From positions 4,471,001 through 4,535,000 of the forward strand of contig NZ_CP037858.1 in the NCBI RefSeq assembly GCF_006974125.1: 64,000 nt of DNA. The letters are read 5' to 3'. The notes below the pieces were generated by a model. That model was given only the letters and a program-made list of their open reading frames with translations, ran no database searches and was not told the DNA's origin. Origin of the DNA: Stenotrophomonas maltophilia. Its GTDB lineage: Bacteria; Pseudomonadota; Gammaproteobacteria; Xanthomonadales; Xanthomonadaceae. This document shows positions 17,266-25,952 of this stretch, one piece after another (position 1 is the stretch's first letter; every line of letters starts with the position of its first letter). Position numbers and translations under genes: made by a program.

Positions 17266-17284
17266 TGCCGGTCGCTGGCCGGCA
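17266..17284. repeat. Degenerate SMAG-like hairpin
   Basis: TGCCGGTC-gct-GGCCGGCA without a clear GTAG head, between the convergent stop codons of the methyltransferase and the membrane protein. Confidence 0.55.
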
Positions 17285-17289
17285 GCACC

Positions 17290-18168
17290 TCACGGTTGTG
17301 CGCTGGCCTGCGGGGGCGGTGGCTGAAGTTGCTGCAGCAGGCCGTTGATCACCCGGGCCCGGCCGCGCACGTGGTAGCCCAGGGTGGTCAGGCCGATGCC
17401 GGCGATGACAAGCAGCAGCAGTGACCAGGCGATCGCCATGCCGATGACGTGCAACACGTCCATGCGCAGCCAATGGGCATGCAGCCACGCCTGGCTGCGC
17501 GCCGAATAGGGAACCTTGGCTTTGGCTTCAAGGCGCGCACGGATGACATCGGGCACCGCGATACCGATGTCCTCGCCGCGGGCGATGGCCAGGCCGGTGT
17601 CGTTCAAGGGGGTGCTGGTCCTTGCAAGCGAGTGCTGCGCCTGCAGGTAACCCTGCCATTGCGGGCTCAGCGCGGTGAATCCGGGGCTGTCGATGAGCTT
17701 GCCGAGCTGCGTGCTGTCGAGCTTCGTGCCATCGCCGACGTCGGCCCGGCTGAAGTCGGGACTGACGATTCCGTTGCCAGCCATCAGGACGACCAGCATG
17801 GAGCCGCCGATCACGAACGAGAAGGTGAAGTGGCGTACACCGCGATTGAGCAGCACCCTGCGCAGGCCGAACCCCATCCAGACCAGCATGCCGCCAGCGA
17901 AGCACAGGCTGGCAGACAGCAGCAGGGTGATTGTGGACGGGTCATTGCCGTAGCCGGCCGGAACGTGCGCCGAGGGCGGGCTGCCGGTCAGGCCCTGCAG
18001 GAAGATCATGGACAACAGCGCAGCGGCCGGCAGCACCGCGAAACAGGCCAGGCCCACGGTGCGTGCGAACGAACCCCGGCGATACAGCGCGCGCAGGCCG
18101 GAAACCGCTTCGACCCGCTGCTGCAGCTCTGCTGGCACCTTCAGTGGATCGGGCCGGGACGTGATCAT
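17290..18168 (-). CDS. Uncharacterised membrane protein, partner of TelA-like gene
   Basis: 292 residues with four likely membrane segments at about 37-60, 80-102, 114-135 and 245-270. The soluble part between the third and fourth segments (about 110 residues) should be periplasmic if the N-terminus is cytoplasmic. The C-terminus is proline- and glutamine-rich. The start overlaps the stop of the TelA-like gene by four bases, so the two are translationally coupled and probably act together. I do not recognise a family. Confidence 0.75.
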   Translation of the reverse strand: MITSRPDPLKVPAELQQRVEAVSGLRALYRRGSFARTVGLACFAVLPAAALLSMIFLQGLTGSPPSAHVPAGYGNDPSTITLLLSASLCFAGGMLVWMGFGLRRVLLNRGVRHFTFSFVIGGSMLVVLMAGNGIVSPDFSRADVGDGTKLDSTQLGKLIDSPGFTALSPQWQGYLQAQHSLARTSTPLNDTGLAIARGEDIGIAVPDVIRARLEAKAKVPYSARSQAWLHAHWLRMDVLHVIGMAIAWSLLLLVIAGIGLTTLGYHVRGRARVINGLLQQLQPPPPQASAQP

Positions 18169-18980
18169 GCGGGTTCTCCGGAAGCACGAAGCAGCTGCTG
18201 CAGGGCCTGTTTCAGCTGGTCCTGGGCCTGTGCCGCACGCGCGACCATCTGCGGGCTGGCGTTGTCGCTGTTCTGCAGCGCCTGGATGGTCTGGCGCCAG
18301 ATCGGCACAAGGATCTGCACGGTCTCGCAGTAGCGGTCGAGCAGTTCAATGGCGTGGTTGCGTGCCAGCTGCACCTGGATGCGGCTGATCGAGTGGCTGG
18401 CCAGCAGCGCGGTCAGATTGGCCACGCGCCGCTGCAGGCGTTCCACGGGGCGGTCCAGCACCAGCGGATCGTCCACGGCGCCATTGTCCGCTGGCAGTTC
18501 CTGCAGGAACTGCACCCCCGCATCGATGTAGATCTGCAGGCGTGCACCCTGCGCATCATGCTCATCGAGTTGCGCATTCAAGCGGTCGACGCTGCTGCGC
18601 ACCGCTGCGGCCTGGTGCTCGACCTCGGACAGCACGTCGCCGTTGCCGCCCAGCGCGATGCGCCGGCGAAGCCGCCGCTCGATATCGGCGCCGGTGAACC
18701 GATCCCACCAGCTGGCACGTTCCAGCAGAGCATTGGGGTCGTGTTCGGCAAGGCGGCTGACCAGACCGGCCAATGCTCTGGCCAGCGCGTGGGCGCTGCC
18801 ATCCTGCCAGGCAGGCTCCGCGCTGGCGTTGGCCAGTTCGGCGGGGCCATAGCGACCGATGTCGATGCGCCCGGCGAACAGGACCGGCAGTACATCGCGC
18901 TTGAGCTGTTCGACGCTGAGCGGCGCACCCTCAGGTGCAGGGTGAGCGGTAGGAAGGGGGGGCGGGGCGGAATGGGACAT
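18165..18980 (-). CDS. TelA-like protein (toxic anion resistance family, tentative)
   Basis: 271 residues, mostly alpha-helical, with no membrane segment. The C-terminal half (RLNAQLDEHD, LQIYIDAGVQFL, QVQLARNHAIELLDRY, VPIWRQTIQALQ) has the pattern of TelA/YceH family proteins, which occur beside TerC-type genes and in tellurite or envelope-stress loci. It is shorter than most TelA proteins (about 350-400 residues), missing part of the N-terminal region. It is coupled to the membrane protein downstream. Assignment is by eye from helix patterns and should be taken as tentative. Confidence 0.6.
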   Translation of the reverse strand: MSHSAPPPLPTAHPAPEGAPLSVEQLKRDVLPVLFAGRIDIGRYGPAELANASAEPAWQDGSAHALARALAGLVSRLAEHDPNALLERASWWDRFTGADIERRLRRRIALGGNGDVLSEVEHQAAAVRSSVDRLNAQLDEHDAQGARLQIYIDAGVQFLQELPADNGAVDDPLVLDRPVERLQRRVANLTALLASHSISRIQVQLARNHAIELLDRYCETVQILVPIWRQTIQALQNSDNASPQMVARAAQAQDQLKQALQQLLRASGEPA

Positions 18981-19134
18981 CGGAATTCCGTTTCAGGGGC
19001 GACGCAGCCGGTGGGTTGCCGTCATCGATAGCGGCTGCCGCCGAGTGTAATGGAGTGCGCAGGGTCACCCGGCACTACCGGAGGTTGCCGACACAGCGCT
19101 ATGGTCGGGTTCTTCTCCTTGCCGGTGAGCGTCC

Positions 19135-20376
19135 ATGCCATCGCTGTGTCGCCTGTCTCTGTTGCTTACCCTGGCGCTGTGCGCGCCGTTGTCTGCCCAT
19201 GCCATCGAGTTCAGCGCGCAGGAACTGGCCCGCGCCAAGGCACTGCAGCAGCGCCTGGTCACCCTCGACAGCCATCTGGATACGCCGGCCAATTTCGGCC
19301 GTACCGGTTTCGACATCGAGCAACGCCACGACCGCAATGCCCTTTCGCAGGTCGATTACCCGCGCATGGTCGAAGGCGCGCTGGACGGCGGTTTCTGGGC
19401 GATCTATACCGACCAGGGCGACCGCACCGCCGCCGCCCATCTTGCCGAACGCGACCACGGCCTGCAGCGCCTGATGGAAATCCGCGAAATGCTGGCCGCC
19501 AATCCCGAGCGCTTCGCACTGGCGCTGACCGCCGATGATGCCGCGCGGATCAAGGCCGCCGGCAAGCGCGTGGTCTACATCAGCATGGAAAACGCCAGCC
19601 CGCTGGTGGCCGACCCGAGCCTGTTGTCGTTCTACCACCGCGCCGGCCTGCGCCTGCTCAGCACCGTGCACTTCGCGAACAACGAGTTCGCCGATTCGGC
19701 TACCGACCCCAAGGGCGCGGAATGGAAAGGCCTGAGCCCGGCCGGCAAGGAGCTGGTGCGGCAGGCGGTGAAACTGGGCATCGTGATCGACCAGTCGCAT
19801 GCATCGGACGCGGTGTTCGATGACCTGGTGGCGATGATGCCGGTGCCGTTCGTGCTCTCGCACAGCTCGGCCAAGGCCGTCTACGACCACCCGCGCAACC
19901 TGGATGATGCGCGGTTGCGCAAGCTGGCCAAGGCCGGTGGCGTGATCCAGGTGAACGCCTATGGCGGCTACCTGATCGACACTGCCAAGACGCCCGAGCG
20001 CAAGCAGGCCGAGGAAGCGCTGAGCAAGCAGCTGGGCGGCTGGGAAGGCATGGGCATCGAGCAGGGGGTTGCTCTGCTGAAAGCCGAACAGGCGCTGGAC
20101 CACGAGCACCCGGTGCGCCACGCCAGCCTGGACGACTTCTTCGCCCACTTCGAGCACATCCTCAAGGTGGTCGGCCCGGAACATGTGGGCATCGGCCTGG
20201 ACTGGGATGGCGGCGGTGGCCTGAGTGACCTGCCCGATGTCAGCCAGCTGCCGAAGATCACCGCGTGGCTGCTGCGCAAGGGTTACACCGAGCAGCAGAT
20301 CGCCGGCATCTGGGGCGGCAACCTGTTGCGGGTGATGCGCAGGGCGCAGGATTACGCCGCAAAGCAGGGCGGTTGA
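19135..20376 (+). CDS. Membrane dipeptidase (M19, renal dipeptidase family), exported
   Basis: A zinc dipeptidase of family M19 that hydrolyses dipeptides, in some cases with D-residues. The 413-residue protein has a signal peptide (to about AHA-IEF, residue 24), the DSHLDTP metal motif near residue 45, the long ISMENASPL segment with the bridging Glu, STVHFANNEFADS, DQSHASD and LSHSSAKAVYDHPRN carrying His ligands, and GIGLDWDGGGG near the C-terminus. Length and order fit the family. It stands alone; the stop codon lies inside a hairpin. Confidence 0.92.
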   Translation: MPSLCRLSLLLTLALCAPLSAHAIEFSAQELARAKALQQRLVTLDSHLDTPANFGRTGFDIEQRHDRNALSQVDYPRMVEGALDGGFWAIYTDQGDRTAAAHLAERDHGLQRLMEIREMLAANPERFALALTADDAARIKAAGKRVVYISMENASPLVADPSLLSFYHRAGLRLLSTVHFANNEFADSATDPKGAEWKGLSPAGKELVRQAVKLGIVIDQSHASDAVFDDLVAMMPVPFVLSHSSAKAVYDHPRNLDDARLRKLAKAGGVIQVNAYGGYLIDTAKTPERKQAEEALSKQLGGWEGMGIEQGVALLKAEQALDHEHPVRHASLDDFFAHFEHILKVVGPEHVGIGLDWDGGGGLSDLPDVSQLPKITAWLLRKGYTEQQIAGIWGGNLLRVMRRAQDYAAKQGG

Positions 20377-20385
20377 CCGCCCTGC
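20364..20385 (+). terminator. Hairpin over the dipeptidase stop codon
   Basis: GCAGGGCGGT-TG-ACCGCCCTGC, a 10-bp perfect stem that contains the TGA stop. No T-run follows, so it is more likely an RNA-stabilising 3' structure than a classical terminator. Confidence 0.5.
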
Positions 20386-20390
20386 GGTCG

Positions 20391-20409
20391 TGCCGGCCTC
20401 TGGCCGGCA
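20391..20409. repeat. Degenerate SMAG-like hairpin
   Basis: TGCCGGCC-TC-TGGCCGGCA preceded by GTCG rather than GTAG, in the gap between convergent dipeptidase and permease genes. Confidence 0.6.
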
Positions 20410-20434
20410 TTGCCCGTATCAACAGGATGCAAGT

Positions 20435-20457
20435 TGCCGGCCAGCGGCCGGCACCAC
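20435..20457 (-). repeat. SMAG-like hairpin, reverse orientation
   Basis: TGCCGGCC-agc-GGCCGGCA followed by CCAC in place of CTAC. It pairs tail to tail with the hairpin at 20391. Confidence 0.6.
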
Positions 20458-20468
20458 CGATGAACCGG

Positions 20469-21896
20469 TTATTTCGCGATCAACGCGTGGCGGCGGCTGT
20501 ACAGGAAGTACAGCACCAGGCCGACCACGTTCCACAGCAGGAAGTACAGCTGGGTGCTGTGCGGCAGGCTGAGGAACAGGTAGATGCAGCCCAGCGCGGC
20601 CAGCGGGCCGACCACGAAGGCCAGCGGCGTGCGGAACGTGCGCTCTCGGTTCGGCTCGCGCAGGCGCAGCACCACCAGGCAGATGCCCACGGCAGTGAAC
20701 GCGGCCAGGGTACCGGCATTGGCCAGCGCCGCGATCTCGTCCAGGCGCGCCACACCGGCCAGCGCCGACACAACCACCGCGGTGAACAGCGTGGTCGCCA
20801 CTGGCGTGCCGGTGCGTGCGTTGACCTTGGACAGGCCACGCGGCAGCAGGCCGTCGCGGCTCATCACGAAGAAGATGCGGCTCTGGCCGTACAGGAAGGC
20901 CAGCAGCACCGTCGGCAGGGCGATGATCGCGATCACGCCGATCACCATCGCCGCGGTCGGATGGCCCAGCTGACGCATGATCAGGGCCAGCGGCTCAGCG
21001 CTGTGGCCGAACACGGCGTAGCTCATCGCACCCACGGCGGCCAGCGCCACCAGCACGTAGACGATGGTGCAGCCGATCATCGAACCGATGATGCCGATTG
21101 ACAGGTCGCGGCCCGGGTTCTTGGTTTCCTCGGCGGCGGTGGAGATCGCATCGAAGCCGTAGAAGGCGAAGAAGATGATCGCCGCTGCCGCCATCACGCC
21201 GTGCTCGACGCCATCAGGGCCCATCGACTTGGCGAAGCCATACGGCATGAACGGCTGCAGGTTGTTGCTGTCGAAGGCGGGCAGGGCCACGGCCACGAAG
21301 ATGGCCAGCGCGATCAGCTTGAACACCACCAGGATGGCGTTGAGGGTGGCGCTTTCCTTGGTGCCGGCCATCAGCATGCCTGCCACCAGCCAGGTGATGA
21401 TGATCGCCGGCAGGTTGATCATGCCGCCTTCCACGTGCGGGCCGGCGGCAAGCCAGGCCGGCAGGTGCACGTTCCAGCCGAACTGGGTGTGGACCCATTC
21501 GAGGAAGCCGACGAAGTAGCCGGACCAGCCCACCGCCACCGTACTCACCACCAGCGAGTACTCCAGGATCAGGCTCCAGCCCACCACCCAGGCGAATACT
21601 TCGCCCAGCGCACTGTAGCTGTAAGTGTAGGCACTGCCGGCGGCCGGCATCATCGTCGACAGCTCGGCGTAGGACAGTGCCGCGCAGGCGCAGACCGCAC
21701 CGGCAATGGCGAAGGAGATCAGTACGGCCGGGCCGGCCAGGTTGGCACCGACGCCGATCAGTGTGTAGATGCCGGTACCGACGATGGCGCCAATACCCAG
21801 CGCGATCAGGTGCGGCCAGCTGAGCGTCGGGATCAGACGCCTGCCGGCTTCGTGGACGGTGACGGAATCTAGGGACTTGCGCCGGAACAGGGACAT
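20469..21896 (-). CDS. APC family amino acid permease
   Basis: A 475-residue inner-membrane transporter of the amino acid-polyamine-cation superfamily with about twelve membrane segments. GIGAIVGTGIYTLIG in the first helix and GFDAISTAAEETKNPGRDLS in the sixth helix/loop are APC (YfnA/cationic amino acid transporter-like) signatures. The start is the ATG at 21896 (MSLFRRKSLDSV); the open frame extends further upstream without support. Substrate cannot be told from sequence; cationic amino acids are likely by family. Confidence 0.88.
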   Translation of the reverse strand: MSLFRRKSLDSVTVHEAGRRLIPTLSWPHLIALGIGAIVGTGIYTLIGVGANLAGPAVLISFAIAGAVCACAALSYAELSTMMPAAGSAYTYSYSALGEVFAWVVGWSLILEYSLVVSTVAVGWSGYFVGFLEWVHTQFGWNVHLPAWLAAGPHVEGGMINLPAIIITWLVAGMLMAGTKESATLNAILVVFKLIALAIFVAVALPAFDSNNLQPFMPYGFAKSMGPDGVEHGVMAAAAIIFFAFYGFDAISTAAEETKNPGRDLSIGIIGSMIGCTIVYVLVALAAVGAMSYAVFGHSAEPLALIMRQLGHPTAAMVIGVIAIIALPTVLLAFLYGQSRIFFVMSRDGLLPRGLSKVNARTGTPVATTLFTAVVVSALAGVARLDEIAALANAGTLAAFTAVGICLVVLRLREPNRERTFRTPLAFVVGPLAALGCIYLFLSLPHSTQLYFLLWNVVGLVLYFLYSRRHALIAK

Positions 21897-22062
21897 GCAG
21901 GCCTCGGAAGGGGTGACTAAGAACGACAAGTTCCCGAGTGTGACCGAACGCAGCGCAGCATTACCACTGATGGGGGTCATGCATGGCGGGGCGCGCGCTG
22001 CCCCCCGGCCAGGCTGCCGGAATCGGCACAAACGCTGGCAGGATTCGAAATGATTCGATCCC

Positions 22063-22761
22063 TCAAGGCGAGCCCGGAGGCGATTGAAGTACGAGAGCAG
22101 GGGCCAGATCGATGCTGACCCGCTGCGGATCGACCACCGGCGCCGCACCTTGGGTTCTCAACTGGGCCACCAGCACTTCGAAGCCATGCGCGCGGCCGAA
22201 CGCGTGCTCGTCCAGGGTCAACGGCAGCAGCTGCAGGAAGTCGAATCGTCCCGATGGCAATTGCTGGGGTCCCGGAAAATGCAGTGACGGCACGAAGACG
22301 GCCGCCTGCAGCATGCTCCCTGCGTGATCCACCGGCCCCCCCAGCTTCAGCCGGTCCCATGGCGTCAACGGATTGCCGGGCATGCGTGAGTGGCACAGCA
22401 GCAGGTGGTACGCGGTGAACCAGCGCAAGGTGGTCAGCGCCCACGTCGCTTCTTCCTGCGTCTCAAGCATCAGTTCGATGCCCCACCCCGAATCTCCATC
22501 TTCGTGCCGCCCTTCCCAGGGGTTGGACAGGCCGGTGCTGACATAGATCCAGTGCCGTCGATCACCGTGCGGAGGGCACGCATTGACACCGACATGCAGC
22601 CAGCGCGGGTCGATCTGCTCCTGCTTGAAGACGTTGCGCAGCAGATCCATGTCGAGGGGGTAGATCCCCGGTCCGGTATCGCCGAACAACCGCCGGTACA
22701 GCGTCTCCTCCCGATACTCCCAGCTGCGCTCCAGCAGGGTGTCGTCGTCGATGGTGCTCAC
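22063..22761 (-). CDS. Suppressor of fused (SUFU) domain protein
   Basis: 232 residues, soluble. The central part (HVGVNACPPHGDRRHWIYVSTGLSNP, read in short pieces, then GWGIELMLET, WALTTLRWFTAYHL and FLQLLPLTLDE) is typical of bacterial SUFU-domain proteins. Such proteins often turn up as immunity-like or regulatory partners in bacteria, but no function is established for this one. Its start overlaps the end of the preceding small gene by four bases; together with lysE they form a three-gene operon. Confidence 0.8.
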   Translation of the reverse strand: MSTIDDDTLLERSWEYREETLYRRLFGDTGPGIYPLDMDLLRNVFKQEQIDPRWLHVGVNACPPHGDRRHWIYVSTGLSNPWEGRHEDGDSGWGIELMLETQEEATWALTTLRWFTAYHLLLCHSRMPGNPLTPWDRLKLGGPVDHAGSMLQAAVFVPSLHFPGPQQLPSGRFDFLQLLPLTLDEHAFGRAHGFEVLVAQLRTQGAAPVVDPQRVSIDLAPALVLQSPPGSP

Positions 22762-23180
22762 TCAGCCACCCTGCCGGGCCAGCGACAGCCGTCTTCCTGC
22801 CAGGCTTCGGGGTCGTCGTGGAAGGTGGTGCTGCGGCCATCGCGGGCGCGTTCGTAACGCAGATCCAGCACCAGGGCACCCTGCGTGCTCAGCAGGTAGC
22901 GGCCGTTGAGGCGCCCGTCGATGCGTTCTTCCCAGACGCTGTCGAACTGGTACGGGCGATCTTCGGCCAGCACCGTGGTCTCCATCGAGATCCGGTGCAG
23001 GGGCAGGCGCTCGCGCTGCCCGGCGTAGCGCACATCGGCCCGGCCGTCCTCCAGCCAGCGCCATTCCAGGTGGATGCTGTCATTGCGACCGCCGCTCAGG
23101 CAGCGATGGTCCTGCACGGTGGTGCCAGAGGCGGTGCCGGCGAGCAGGAGTGCGACCGCGGCTGCCAGCCAGGCCTTCAT
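22758..23180 (-). CDS. Small exported protein of unknown function
   Basis: 140 residues with a clear Sec signal peptide (MKAWLAAAVALLLAGTASG). The mature part has two cysteines, one near each end (HRCLSGG and DGCRWPG), which may form a disulfide, and a beta-rich central region. It overlaps both neighbours by four bases (lysE-like upstream, SUFU downstream), so it is translated in that operon. No family recognised. Confidence 0.75.
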   Translation of the reverse strand: MKAWLAAAVALLLAGTASGTTVQDHRCLSGGRNDSIHLEWRWLEDGRADVRYAGQRERLPLHRISMETTVLAEDRPYQFDSVWEERIDGRLNGRYLLSTQGALVLDLRYERARDGRSTTFHDDPEAWQEDGCRWPGRVAE

Positions 23181-23806
23181 CCATTCAACCCCAACCGGAT
23201 GCCGAATCCCACCAGGAACAGGCCGGCCACCCGGCGCAGCGCATCGCTGATGCGCGGATGCTGGATCAACCGGCGGCGGGCCAGGTTGCCCACGCCGATC
23301 AGCATCGAGCAGTACGCAATGCTGACCACCAGGATGATCCCGGCCAGCGCCGCGAAGGTGGCAATGCCCTGGTGTGCCTTGGGATCGATGAACAGCGGCA
23401 GGAAGGCCATGTAGAACAGGATCGCCTTCGGATTGAGCAGGCTGACCAGGATTGCCTGCTGGAAATAGCGGCCCGGCTGCATGCGGATCGGGCCAGCATC
23501 ACCGCCCTCGTGCTTCGGCGTACGCAGCAGGCTGATGCCCATCCACACCAGGTAGGCCGCACCCAGGTACTGCACGGCGTGGAACACCAGCGGGTTGGCT
23601 TTCAGCAGCGCAGCCACGCCGGCCAGCGCCAGCCACATCAGGATCTGGTCACCGACCAGCAGGCCGGCCAGTGCCGTGTAGCCACCGCGCACGCCGCCTC
23701 GGCCGGTGGCGGTCAGCAGGGTGAAGGTGCCGGGACCGGGCAGGGCGAGAAACACCAGCACGGCGACCAGAAAGGTCCACAGGTCCTGGATGCCCATCCA
23801 CGGCAT
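23177..23806 (-). CDS. LysE/RhtB family amino acid exporter
   Basis: 209 residues with six membrane segments. The N-terminal LALPGPGTFTLLTATGRGG motif and SLLNPKAILFYMAFLPLF in the fourth region are hallmarks of RhtB/LysE exporters, which pump out homoserine, threonine or other amino acids. The start ATG at 23806 (MPWMGIQDLW) is chosen over the ATG three codons later. It lies 14 bases from the stop of the LysR gene and heads the operon with the exported protein and SUFU gene. Confidence 0.88.
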   Translation of the reverse strand: MPWMGIQDLWTFLVAVLVFLALPGPGTFTLLTATGRGGVRGGYTALAGLLVGDQILMWLALAGVAALLKANPLVFHAVQYLGAAYLVWMGISLLRTPKHEGGDAGPIRMQPGRYFQQAILVSLLNPKAILFYMAFLPLFIDPKAHQGIATFAALAGIILVVSIAYCSMLIGVGNLARRRLIQHPRISDALRRVAGLFLVGFGIRLGLNG

Positions 23807-23820
23807 GGCGGTGTTCTCTC

Positions 23821-24792
23821 TTACGGGGGGCCGCCATTGTCGGCCAGCACCGGGGCGGGCGACAGGGGGCCGGCGAGTCCATCGGGCATGCCAGACAGCA
23901 GCGGTTGCAGGTGCTGGCGCAGCTGCGCGTGCAGCTGCCGCACCGCCGGCGAGAACTGCTTGCGATGCGGGCACACCAGCTGCAGTGGAATGTGGCTGCC
24001 GACGCCGTCGAGCAGCAGCTGCAGGCGCCCGGCCAGCACGTCTTCGCGCAGGTCCAGCCAGGATTTGTAGGTGATGCCCTCGCCCGCCACCGCCCAGCGG
24101 CGCACCACGTCGGCGTCGTCGCAGACCAGCGGGCCGCGCACCGGGATCACGGTGCGGCGCCCGTCGACCTCGAACGACCAGCGATCATAGGCGCGGCCAC
24201 TGAGCTGGTAGACTAGGCAATCGTGCTCGCGCAGTTCGTCCAGGCGCACCGGCGTGCCCCGTCGCTGCAGGTAATCGGGCGAGGCCGCGAGTACACGGCG
24301 GTTGCCTTCGAGCAGGGGCAGGGCCACGTAGTTGGCGTCGTCGAAGTGGCCGATGCGGATCGCCACATCGACCGGATCGCGGAACACGTCGGCCACTTCA
24401 TCGGACAGCCGCAGGTGCAGGCGCAGCCGTGGATGGGCGGCTCGGAACGCAGTCAGCCACGGCAGCAGCAGGTTGCGACCGAAGTCCGACGGCGCCGACA
24501 GCTGCAGCGTGCCATGCAGTTCGGCGTCCTCGCCCTGCACGCGGGCCCGCCCTTCGCGCAGGGTAGCCAGCACCTCCTGCGCATACGGCAGGTACAGCGC
24601 GCCCTCGCCGGTCATGCGCAGGCTGCGGGTGGTACGCACGAACAGGCGCAGGTCCAGCTCGCGTTCCAGCCGCGCCACGGCAGCAGCGACCTGGCCGGGT
24701 AACAGATCGGCCTCGCGGGCCGCCTGCGAGAAGCTGCCCAGTGCGGCCGTGCGGACGAACAACTGCAGGTCATCGAAGCGGATCATCTTCAT
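23821..24792 (-). CDS. LysR family transcriptional regulator
   Basis: 323 residues: an N-terminal winged helix-turn-helix (IRFDDLQLFVRTAALGSFSQAAREADL) written here in its family order FVRTAALGSFSQAA, then the substrate-binding domain from about residue 90 with the SAPSDFGRNLLLP and DVAIRIGHFDD segments seen in regulators of oxidoreductases. The start is ATG at 24792 or two codons later at 24786. It is divergent from the zinc-type dehydrogenase gene with 91 bases between starts, so that gene is its most likely target; it also precedes lysE in the same direction. Confidence 0.9.
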   Translation of the reverse strand: MKMIRFDDLQLFVRTAALGSFSQAAREADLLPGQVAAAVARLERELDLRLFVRTTRSLRMTGEGALYLPYAQEVLATLREGRARVQGEDAELHGTLQLSAPSDFGRNLLLPWLTAFRAAHPRLRLHLRLSDEVADVFRDPVDVAIRIGHFDDANYVALPLLEGNRRVLAASPDYLQRRGTPVRLDELREHDCLVYQLSGRAYDRWSFEVDGRRTVIPVRGPLVCDDADVVRRWAVAGEGITYKSWLDLREDVLAGRLQLLLDGVGSHIPLQLVCPHRKQFSPAVRQLHAQLRQHLQPLLSGMPDGLAGPLSPAPVLADNGGPP

Positions 24793-24883
24793 TGCCGGAG
24801 TGAAAGTGCTGCCCGATTCTGCGCCTTTCTGAGCGACCGTGCGCGGCGCAACCTGTGCACTCCTTCCCCACTGGACCGCTGCC

Positions 24884-25891
24884 ATGCGCGCCATTGCCTA
24901 CACCCACGCCGGCCTGCCGATCGACGACACCCGGGCCCTGATCGATATCGAACTGGAACTGCCGCAGCCCGGCCCACGCGACCTGCGGGTGGCGGTGCGT
25001 GCGGTGGCGGTGAACCCGGTCGACACCAAGGTCCGTCGTGGCGTGGCCACCGATGGACCGCGCGTGCTGGGCTGGGACGCGGTCGGCATCGTCGACGCCG
25101 TGGGTAGCGAAGTGACCCTGTTCCAGCCCGGCGATGCGGTCTACTACGCCGGCGTGATCGACCGGCCGGGCAGCAATGCCGAATACCAGCTGGTGGACGA
25201 GCGCAGCGTCGGCCGCAAGCCGGCCAGCCTTGATGATGCGGCTGCCGCCGCGCTGCCGCTGACCGCGATCACCGCCTGGGAGCTGCTGTTCGACCGCCTG
25301 CGTATTCCCGAAGGCGGTGGCGAGGGCCAGACCCTGCTGGTGATCGGGGCCGCCGGTGGCGTCGGCTCGATCCTGGTGCAGCTGGCGCGGAAGCTGACGA
25401 AACTGACGGTGATCGGCACCGCATCGCGCCCGGACACCCAGGACTGGGTGTATGCGATGGGCGCGCACCACGTGATCGACCACAGCCAGCCGCTGGCCGA
25501 AGGCCTGGCACGGCTGGGCATCAGCGAGGTGCAGCATGTGGCCAGCCTGACCCATTCCGACCAGCACTACGCGCAGATCGTCGAGCTGCTGGCGCCGCAG
25601 GGCCAGTTCGGCCTGATCGACGATCCGGGCCAGGTGGATGTGATGGCGCTCAAGCGCAAGGCGCTGTCGCTGCACTGGGAATCGATGTTCACCCGCCCGC
25701 TGTACAAGACCGCGGACATGCAGCGCCAGCACGACCTGCTGGGCCGGGTGGCCGAGCTGATCGACGCCGGCGTGCTGCAGACCACCCTGGGCGAGCACTT
25801 CGGGCGCATCGACGCGGCCAACCTGCGGCGCGCGCATGCGCTGCTGGAGAGCCACCGCGCCAAGGGCAAGATCGTGCTGGAAGGCTGGTAA
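24884..25891 (+). CDS. Zinc-type alcohol dehydrogenase-like protein (quinone oxidoreductase family)
   Basis: 335 residues of the MDR superfamily. The GroES-like N-terminal half has AVNPVDTKVRRG and GWDAVGIV; the Rossmann half has the NADPH motif IGAAGGVGSILVQLA. The zinc-ligand residues of true alcohol dehydrogenases are absent, so it is probably an NADPH-dependent quinone or enone reductase despite the common annotation. It is divergent from a LysR regulator. A perfect 16-bp palindrome follows 22 bases after the stop. Confidence 0.88.
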   Translation: MRAIAYTHAGLPIDDTRALIDIELELPQPGPRDLRVAVRAVAVNPVDTKVRRGVATDGPRVLGWDAVGIVDAVGSEVTLFQPGDAVYYAGVIDRPGSNAEYQLVDERSVGRKPASLDDAAAAALPLTAITAWELLFDRLRIPEGGGEGQTLLVIGAAGGVGSILVQLARKLTKLTVIGTASRPDTQDWVYAMGAHHVIDHSQPLAEGLARLGISEVQHVASLTHSDQHYAQIVELLAPQGQFGLIDDPGQVDVMALKRKALSLHWESMFTRPLYKTADMQRQHDLLGRVAELIDAGVLQTTLGEHFGRIDAANLRRAHALLESHRAKGKIVLEGW

Positions 25892-25913
25892 GGCTGGTTG
25901 TTCCCGCGCCCTT

Positions 25914-25948
25914 GGGGTCAGATCCCTTTCCCAAAGGGATCTGACCCC
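25914..25948. repeat. Perfect GGGGTCAGA-type palindrome, likely bidirectional terminator
   Basis: Left arm GGGGTCAGATCCCTTT, three-base loop, right arm AAAGGGATCTGACCCC: 16-bp arms with no mismatch. It fills the gap between the convergent stop codons of the dehydrogenase (25891) and the GST (25953). Best copy of a family with members at 12422, 16026 and 42494. Confidence 0.75.
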
Positions 25949-25952
25949 TGCT

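Noticed and set aside
24884..25891. True zinc-dependent alcohol dehydrogenase
   Set aside because: The Cys/His zinc ligands and the structural-zinc cysteine cluster are absent; the sequence fits the zinc-free quinone oxidoreductase branch.
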